Shown piece by piece: positions 6,507 through 10,963 of a stretch of 15,886 nt of DNA. The notes below the pieces were generated by a model. That model ran no database searches and had not been told where the DNA came from. It saw nothing but the letters and a program-made list of their open reading frames with translations. Source of the DNA: Candidatus Latescibacterota bacterium (GTDB taxonomy: Bacteria; Latescibacterota; UBA2968; UBA8231); assembly GCA_021295675.1 (NCBI GenBank), contig JAGWBY010000102.1:1-15886 (forward strand). The letters run 5' to 3'. The number at the start of each line of letters is the position of its first letter. Position 1 is the stretch's first letter. A program made the position numbers and the translations under genes.

Positions 6507-7883
6507 ATGCGTTCCTTTCTTTCGATGAAGTACCAAATCCTCGCAGCGGCAACCCTGCTCCTCAGCGGCCCCTACATCGCCGCAGCCGAAGATTTGGCCG
6601 ACCATGCCCAATGGAGCAATTCCGTCCCCCTTAGCAGCACCTTTCCTCTGGTCGGTCCAAGCGAGCGCATAGAGGCCTATATTGTCGATGGCTTGCTGCA
6701 CGCCCGCCGCCTCGACCAAAACGACGCTCCCCTTTGGCATCTAATCCTCGCTGAAGCCGATCCGCACCAACCCCCTACCCTCGAACACCTCAGCGCTGCC
6801 GTCGAAGTACGCCACGCCAACGGCACGTACTTCGTCCGCGACACCTTTTGGAGCAGCACCCTAGCGGCCCACCGGCAACAACTGGCACCGGAGGCATTCG
6901 CCAGCCTCGATACCACCGTCCGCCAGAACGGCATTGGCCGAGCTGGATTCACTAGGGGTGCTGGTCCACCCACTCCGGCTAGGCTCCAAGAAATGCCGCC
7001 GGAGACATTCGCCAATCTCGACCCCATCCTCCTCCAGGCTATGCTCCAAGAATTGGGGCCGGAGGCATTTGCCAGCCTTGACACCACCACTTTGGCTTTG
7101 ATCCAAAAACGGGTGCCGGAGGCATTCGCCAATACCACCGGCGACATTGGCCAGAGTGAGAGTGGGGTAAAGATCAGTTGGCCCAATTTCCAGCGCGGCC
7201 TATTCAAATGGGAGAAAGATGGGCAACTCTGGGTAGCTCTAGGGCCGAATATGAACCATTGGGATACACTCATCCGCCTAACTCCGACGGTGTTCGTGTC
7301 GGAAGAGTCGAGTTATGGTGCTTCTGTCGACGGAGCTTTTTTGAACCGGGATGACGTCCAGCTCTTAGATAGCAGCGGAATGCTGATAGCCCGCTATGTC
7401 CCCCCTGCCGAAGTGGAACGTAAGCAGCAAGGGCACAAATTGGTCCGGGGTGCAACACTCTTCAATATTGAGGTCCAGCGCTGGCTTAACCCCATCGAGC
7501 ACGGCGACCGCCTAATCAGGTTCCTAGGCAAAGCGGTACTGCTGCATTTTTGGGCCACTTGGTCTCCCGAATCCATCGAACAACTCGCCCACTATGACGA
7601 GTTATACAAAAAACACAAAGACGAGGGCCTCGTCGTCATCGCCATCCACAGCGCCGACGAAGCCGACGATGTGGATGCCTTCGTCGCCGAACGCGGTTAT
7701 ACGTTGCCCATTGCAGTGGACGAAGGCGCAAGCGCGCAGCGCTACGGCATCTGGAATTGGCCCCAATCCGTCCTCATCGATCGCGACCTTCGGTTGGCTT
7801 GGCTCAGCAAGGACGGCGAAGCACCGAGTCCAGCCCAACTGAAACACTTGCTCGACGACATCGACACGTTTCCGGCTCACTAA
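6507..7883 (+). CDS. A3: exported thioredoxin-fold protein lacking CxxC, intact copy
   Basis: The only uninterrupted A copy, 458 residues. ATG 6507 has AAAGGAGG 6 nt upstream; a second in-frame ATG (MKYQILAAA) is a less likely start. Signal peptide to about residue 28 (...YIAAAE). N-terminal region about 30-125 is homologous to B (WSNSVPL, YIVDGLLHARRLDQND, LWHLILAEAD, VEVRHANGTYFVRD, HRQQL). PEAFASLD-type repeats span about 126-215. A middle region follows (FKWEKDGQLWVALGP, LIRLTPTVFV). The thioredoxin-like domain is about 335-455: LHFWATWSPES at 346-356, so the CxxC position is Ser353-Pro-Glu-Ser356. A WPQSVLID segment gives the cis-proline. It therefore cannot do dithiol chemistry; a binding or chaperone role beside B is possible (inference). 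It supplies the reference for the 16 nt lost in A1 and A2 (7627-7642). Confidence 0.92.
   Translation: MRSFLSMKYQILAAATLLLSGPYIAAAEDLADHAQWSNSVPLSSTFPLVGPSERIEAYIVDGLLHARRLDQNDAPLWHLILAEADPHQPPTLEHLSAAVEVRHANGTYFVRDTFWSSTLAAHRQQLAPEAFASLDTTVRQNGIGRAGFTRGAGPPTPARLQEMPPETFANLDPILLQAMLQELGPEAFASLDTTTLALIQKRVPEAFANTTGDIGQSESGVKISWPNFQRGLFKWEKDGQLWVALGPNMNHWDTLIRLTPTVFVSEESSYGASVDGAFLNRDDVQLLDSSGMLIARYVPPAEVERKQQGHKLVRGATLFNIEVQRWLNPIEHGDRLIRFLGKAVLLHFWATWSPESIEQLAHYDELYKKHKDEGLVVIAIHSADEADDVDAFVAERGYTLPIAVDEGASAQRYGIWNWPQSVLIDRDLRLAWLSKDGEAPSPAQLKHLLDDIDTFPAH
6876..7160 (+). repeat. PEAFASLD-type internal repeats in A3
   Basis: Four units with Phe codons at 6897, 7008, 7068 and 7125, the same 37-20-19 residue spacing as in A1. 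The expansion therefore predates the triplication of the cassette. Confidence 0.7.
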
Positions 7884-7905
7884 CCCATAGTGAAAGGATT
7901 TTACC

Positions 7906-9027
7906 ATGACTTGTGCTAAGATTTTCTGCGCCAGCCTCATAGCCGGACTGATCGCCGCCTCAGAGGTCGCCGCGACTCCCGCTTGGCGCGACTCGGTTGA
8001 CCTGCCAACCTCAATCGGCGGTACCGTGCAGGCGCAACTGCGCCAAGGCTGGCTACACGCTTGGCGCGTGGATGCCGAGGGTCAGGAACTGTGGCATACC
8101 ATCCTCGGCCGAGCGGATCAACCGGGCCGGATTGAAAAGACCAATCCCTTTACCGTGGTCGTCCACCACCCGGACAGTCAGTCGCATATTCGGGACGATC
8201 TCAACCGGAACCGCCTGTCGGGGCACCGCCAAGCACTGGTGGACGAACCTTTCCCCGGCCTAGAAACCGAGGTCGGCGACCCGACAGTCCAAGCCCAATC
8301 CACGTACCAGTCTGCCGAAAAGCCACCCCGCACGCACCTGACCCGCTGGCAGCGCGACTACTGGGTCTGGGCTGGCTCTGGCCCCTCAGACGCTCTGCTA
8401 CACACCGTCGTCCGCCTAGCTCCCATCCTGACCATTCCCCAGCGCCAAACCTTGGAAAAACCCACAGCCGAACAGGCAATCCTACAGTGGGATCGCGCCG
8501 AATTCACCGACGACGGCCAGACCTTTTCCGTCCGCTATATCAGTCCTAGGGAAATGGAAGTCATGCACCAGCGGCACACTCTGGATCAGGGGACCGTGCC
8601 CTTTGAAATTGACATTGAGCGCTGGGTGGCACCCGTCGCCGGTTATGAAGAGTCCCCCTTGAATAGTCTGGCGCAGTTACAGGGCAAGGTGGTGCTACTC
8701 GACTTTTGGGCTACGTGGTGTTCGCCCTGCATAGAAAAACTGCCCTACGTCGCCGAGCTATACGAGCGCTATCAGGATCAGGGCTTTATCGTCATTGCCC
8801 TGCATTCGGCGGATCGGGCCGACAACCTAGATACTTTTGTCGGCCAGCATGATTATCCGTTCCCGATTGCTCTCGACACGGGCGAGACCTCCTATCGCTA
8901 CGGCATCGTGGGCATACCTCACTACATCCTAATCGGCCGGGATAATCGCATCGTCCCTATAGAGGCACTCGGCAATCAGCCGCCCACTGAAGAGCAAATC
9001 AAGGCACTGCTGCAGACCGGTAGCTAA
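7906..9027 (+). CDS. B3: exported TlpA/ResA-like thioredoxin with CxxC active site
   Basis: The start ATG is 22 nt after the A3 stop, with GAAAGG upstream. 373 residues: signal peptide (MTCAKIFCASLIAGLIAAS...), shared N-terminal region, then FWATWCSPC with Cys272 and Cys275, a VIALHSAD strand and GIPHYILIGRDNRI with the cis-proline. This is the last member of the array and, with A3, forms the only intact A/B pair. No terminator is seen between its stop and the mini-HTH gene at 9082, so the two may be co-transcribed. An extra Cys (position 8) lies in the signal peptide and is not a lipobox. As with B1 and B2, the redox partner is unknown. Confidence 0.92.
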   Translation: MTCAKIFCASLIAGLIAASEVAATPAWRDSVDLPTSIGGTVQAQLRQGWLHAWRVDAEGQELWHTILGRADQPGRIEKTNPFTVVVHHPDSQSHIRDDLNRNRLSGHRQALVDEPFPGLETEVGDPTVQAQSTYQSAEKPPRTHLTRWQRDYWVWAGSGPSDALLHTVVRLAPILTIPQRQTLEKPTAEQAILQWDRAEFTDDGQTFSVRYISPREMEVMHQRHTLDQGTVPFEIDIERWVAPVAGYEESPLNSLAQLQGKVVLLDFWATWCSPCIEKLPYVAELYERYQDQGFIVIALHSADRADNLDTFVGQHDYPFPIALDTGETSYRYGIVGIPHYILIGRDNRIVPIEALGNQPPTEEQIKALLQTGS

Positions 9028-9046
9028 GTCGAGGCCAACAGGTCAA

Positions 9047-9058
9047 TCGTCTTAACGA
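9047..9058. promoter_or_regulatory. Possible degenerate operator before the mini-HTH gene
   Basis: TCGT-CTTA-ACGA is a short inverted repeat whose arms match the outer bases of the TCGTTCA/TGAACGA palindrome at 939-954. The spacing differs, so this is only a hint of autoregulation. Confidence 0.15.
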
Positions 9059-9081
9059 AACTTCGCCGAAAGGATTTGGCT

Positions 9082-9258
9082 ATGCCCCTGATGACACTAC
9101 CAGAGGCCGAAAAGCGGCAAATTTTGGCGGCCCTTGAAGTCACCAACTGGCGGATCTATGGCCCGAGGGGGGCGGCTCGGTTGTTGGGCATAGGCCCAGA
9201 GAAGCTGCGCTATCGAATGCGCAAGTACGGGCTGAAAAGACCAAAAGCTACTTCGTAA
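9082..9258 (+). CDS. Free-standing Fis-type HTH protein, copy of the upstream EBP's DNA-binding domain
   Basis: A 58-residue protein that is nearly all HTH. From EKRQILAAL to GLKRP it matches the EBP C-terminus at 38 of 45 positions by direct count, including TNWRIYGPRGAARLLG and GPEKLRYRMRK; the DNA is also clearly homologous. There is no AAA+ or receiver domain. ATG 9082 is chosen over the TTG at 9076 because GAAAGGATTTGGCTATG matches the ribosome-site spacing of B2 and B3. Being so similar in the recognition helix, it should bind the same sites as the EBP; without ATPase it could only compete or bend DNA (inference). It could equally be a non-functional remnant of a second EBP copy left at the right edge of the array. 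Its stop overlaps the end of the convergent toxin remnant. Confidence 0.8.
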   Translation: MPLMTLPEAEKRQILAALEVTNWRIYGPRGAARLLGIGPEKLRYRMRKYGLKRPKATS

Positions 9259-9361
9259 ATGCCAGCCCGACCGCTTCGATCTCTTCGAGTCTGCGCGAAC
9301 GATCTGTGGCCGCCAGAAACACGTTGGTGTAGTCGATCAGGATCTCACCTGCCGTCGTCAT
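9248..9361 (-). pseudogene. Truncated PIN-domain (VapC-type) toxin remnant
   Basis: The minus-strand frame starts at ATG 9361, inside the last codons of the antitoxin gene, the usual overlap for such pairs. It encodes 37 residues: MTTAGEILIDYTNVFLAATD and a short tail. The LIDxTNVFLA start resembles the first acidic motif of PIN nucleases, which normally run to about 130-145 residues, so the catalytic core is missing. The tail after about TDRSR (RLEEIEAVGLAFTK) does not look like a PIN continuation. The break at about 9300 lies close to the end of the mini-HTH, suggesting the array's right border cut into the toxin gene. Confidence 0.55.
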
Positions 9362-9575
9362 CGTATATCTCGCTTCGAGACCATGTCGATGTAGATCGGC
9401 CGGTCTCCACCGTGATCCAAGATATCGCCTCTGGCTGCTCGGGCGGTGCGGTGCGAGCGGCCCGCTCCAGTATTGCATGCAGCTCTCCCTGGAGCGAGCG
9501 ACGGTGGCTCTTGGCCAGCCGTTTCAGGGCAGCCAGAATGTTGGGATCCACATCTCTAATATGTAGTGATTTCAT
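9345..9575 (-). CDS. FitA/VapB-like ribbon-helix-helix antitoxin, intact
   Basis: 76 residues, ATG at 9575. The N-terminus MKSLHIRDVDPNILAALK followed by AKSHRRSLQGELHAILE is a typical Arc/FitA-type ribbon-helix-helix. The C-terminus ending EIYDDDGR is the segment that in this family commonly contacts the toxin. It appears full length. No strong ribosome binding site is seen, but an inverted repeat (9581-9593) sits directly upstream. Because the partner toxin is truncated, this is probably an orphan antitoxin; it could still act as a repressor of its own promoter or cross-neutralise a toxin elsewhere (inference). Confidence 0.8.
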   Translation of the reverse strand: MKSLHIRDVDPNILAALKRLAKSHRRSLQGELHAILERAARTAPPEQPEAISWITVETGRSTSTWSRSEIYDDDGR

Positions 9576-9580
9576 ACTAT

Positions 9581-9593
9581 TATCAGAATGATA
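9581..9593. promoter_or_regulatory. Candidate operator of the antitoxin gene
   Basis: TATCA-GAA-TGATA is a perfect 5-bp inverted repeat 5 nt upstream of the antitoxin start on the minus strand. RHH antitoxins usually autoregulate through such sites (family knowledge). Confidence 0.4.
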
Positions 9594-9642
9594 CCATCAC
9601 TCTCTGTCAAGGACCGCGTAGGTTGCACAACATCACCAACCT

Positions 9643-9684
9643 CTGTTGTCCGCTGGCGAACACCTGCTGTCCGCTCGCGCACAG
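9643..9684. repeat. Two tandem 21-bp repeats upstream of the second sigma-54 promoter
   Basis: CTGTTGTCCGCTGGCGAACAC (9643-9663, written once here in two parts as CTGTTGTCCGC + TGGCGAACAC) and the unit at 9664-9684 agree at about 17 of 21 positions. The 21-bp period is two helical turns. They lie about 148-190 bp upstream of the -24 element at 9832, as expected for an activator site, but differ from TCGTTCA. Confidence 0.45.
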
Positions 9685-9726
9685 TAGTCAGATCATCAAA
9701 ACGGCGGATACTGCCAGCGTTTGAGA

Positions 9727-9800
9727 GACAGATAAAAATTATCTTACTTTTAATAACGTATTATTTAACAGGTATTTAGATCGAAAAAAATAGAGTAACC
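9727..9800. other. AT-rich segment between the repeats and the sigma-54 promoter
   Basis: Strikingly AT-rich against a GC-rich background, with a perfect 6-bp inverted repeat AGATAA-AAA-TTATCT (9730-9744) and a looser palindrome around AATAACGTATTATT. A bendable segment at this place is common in sigma-54 promoters; no convincing IHF consensus was found by eye. Nothing else was recognised in the 9594-9829 gap apart from the 21-bp repeats. Confidence 0.35.
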
Positions 9801-9829
9801 GGCGCGATTGGCGACTGCTGAGCACTCCA

Positions 9830-9846
9830 TTGGCACGATAGTTGCG
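9830..9846 (+). promoter_or_regulatory. Second sigma-54 (-24/-12) promoter, near-perfect consensus
   Basis: TTGGCACGATAGTTGCG matches YTGGCACGNNNNTTGCW at every position but the last; GG (9832-9833) and GC (9844-9845) have exact 12-bp spacing. The predicted start is near 9857, and an AAGGAGG ribosome site follows at 9884-9890 before ATG 9896. It drives the unknown gene downstream. Confidence 0.85.
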
Positions 9847-9895
9847 TTAGTGCTTACTGAAGCAACAACCCGCACTCTTCCACAAGGAGGGCATC

Positions 9896-10665
9896 ATGCA
9901 ACGCTTAGCCATTCGCATCCTATCTCTCGCGCTGATCCCAAATACCCATCCGGCGGCTTTGATCCCCGCCTCGACAAGTACCAAGGCTTGCTTGACTATG
10001 TCCGCACCGCGAAGAAGGTCGAGGTCAAGGCCGGTCCCAAGTTGTGGCAGACCATTACGGCCATCCCGGTCGCGACGGGCGTCCCCATCACCTCCGAGCA
10101 AGAAGCCGACCTACGCGACTGGCTCTACGACTTCTTGGTCGCCTTTTCCGCTTCCGGTAACGATAGCCTCGCCGCCCAGTTTTATCTCCGCGAGGGTGCC
10201 AACAATCCCACGGCCTTGCAGCACATGCAAGAGACCCTAAAAAGCTGGGACATCCCCCAAGGCGACACGCCCTTTGACCTCTTCCGTGCCATGCACCGAG
10301 CCATACTTGACCACCAAGGCTATGAATACTGCTTTGGCAACGCCTTCTTTCGCCACAGCACGTTCAAGGTGTTCGAGATGCAAGGCCAGTACGAGCGCTA
10401 TCGGTCGTACCCGAGGAACGCTGTCAAAAGCAGATTCAAATTGCAAAAAGAGGTTGCAGCAGCGCTGCGAGCGGGCGAGAAGCGAGTTTTCACAGACATC
10501 GCGTTTGTCACCGAAGAACCGACGGCGTTCGCCGGTTCGGAAGGCCCGATATGCACTCCTTTCTTCTGTCGGCTGGTCTGGGATCCAGACCGGACGATGT
10601 GGCGCTTTGTCGAAGTATTCTACACCTCCAAACAGCCGAACCCTTTTCTATTTTCGGCCATATAA
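9896..10665 (+). CDS. Unknown exported protein gene, start and body in different frames
   Basis: Not a family I recognise. A strong ribosome site (AAGGAGG, 9884-9890) precedes ATG 9896, which opens a signal-peptide-like start (MQRLAIRILSLAL). The convincing protein body is in the -1 frame from about 9937 (ADPKYPSGGFDPRLDKYQG...) to 10665. It contains LWQTITAIPVATGVPITSEQEADLRDWLYDFLV split over about 9990-10140, CFGNAFFRHSTF and a C-terminal FVEVFYTSKQPN. In the first frame translation would end at 10240 with Ser/Arg/Pro-rich low-complexity sequence. One lost base near 9935 would join the two; the resulting signal peptide is short. It may be a real lesion or a base-calling error. An alternative open frame reaching back to 9808 overlaps the sigma-54 promoter and is unlikely to be translated. 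Expression is probably sigma-54 dependent. Confidence 0.6.
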
Positions 10666-10720
10666 CCGGCCCTTTTATTGCGCTTTCACGCCAACTTTCA
10701 AACGGACACACTATCTAATC

Positions 10721-10819
10721 CCGTCCGTCGCAACCCGGGCCGGAGGAGTGGTGGCCTCCGGCCCGGTCGGGCAAAAGCGGCGGACGGATTGACCCAGTAT
10801 CGTCCGCCGCAACTTTTTT
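10721..10819 (+). promoter_or_regulatory. Attenuator-like leader with mutually exclusive hairpins
   Basis: Three structures are visible. Helix 1 pairs 10721-10731 with 10777-10787 (11 pairs, one G-U). It encloses helix 2, a perfect 12-bp GC-rich stem (10735-10746 with 10755-10766). Helix 3 pairs 10777-10786 with 10801-10810 (perfect 10 bp) and is followed by a T run, so it is a terminator. Helices 1 and 3 use the same segment and cannot coexist, which is the logic of an attenuator or riboswitch expression platform. It lies between the unknown gene and the TPR-dehydrogenase gene. The signal, if any, is unknown. Confidence 0.5.
10777..10819 (+). terminator. Rho-independent terminator (helix 3 of the element)
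   Basis: Stem GCGGCGGACG / CGTCCGCCGC, 14-nt loop, then AACTTTTTT. It would stop transcription from the sigma-54 promoter at 9830 unless the competing upstream helix forms. Confidence 0.75.
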
Positions 10820-10825
10820 ATGAGT

Positions 10826-10855
10826 TTGAACGCCAAAATCCCGATTCCTTATGTT
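10826..10855 (+). promoter_or_regulatory. Weak sigma-70-type promoter candidate
   Basis: TTGAAC (10826-10831) and TATGTT (10850-10855) are 18 bp apart, each matching 4 of 6 consensus bases, just after the terminator and about 110 nt before ATG 10964. The assignment is weak. Confidence 0.2.
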
Positions 10856-10963
10856 TTAATCGCAAGGCTTCAGACCACCAGAGCTTCCATACCTGTCCAG
10901 CCCACTCGCTGCTCGTCTCTCGGAAGCGCCATTTCAAAACCCTTTCTAAAGGTATTTTGCCCT

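Larger units (their letters stand above)
1082..9027 (+). repeat. Three-copy tandem array of the A/B cassette
   Basis: A starts at 1225, 3907 and 6507 (periods 2682 and 2600 bp), with A-B spacing of 22 nt in every copy. The copies are mosaic. A1 and A2 share the deletion and the promoter-like segment. A1 and A3 share the distal leader. B2 and B3 share the ESP codons. B1 and B2 share the first 57 nt. This pattern suggests duplication followed by exchange between copies. Confidence 0.9.

Noticed and set aside
9808..9895. In-frame extension of the unknown gene back to 9808
   Set aside because: The stretch contains the sigma-54 promoter and lies upstream of the predicted transcript start.
10820..10963. 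Earlier start (ATG 10820) for the TPR-dehydrogenase gene
   Set aside because: It falls in the T run of the terminator, has no ribosome site and would place the signal peptide 48 residues inside the protein.
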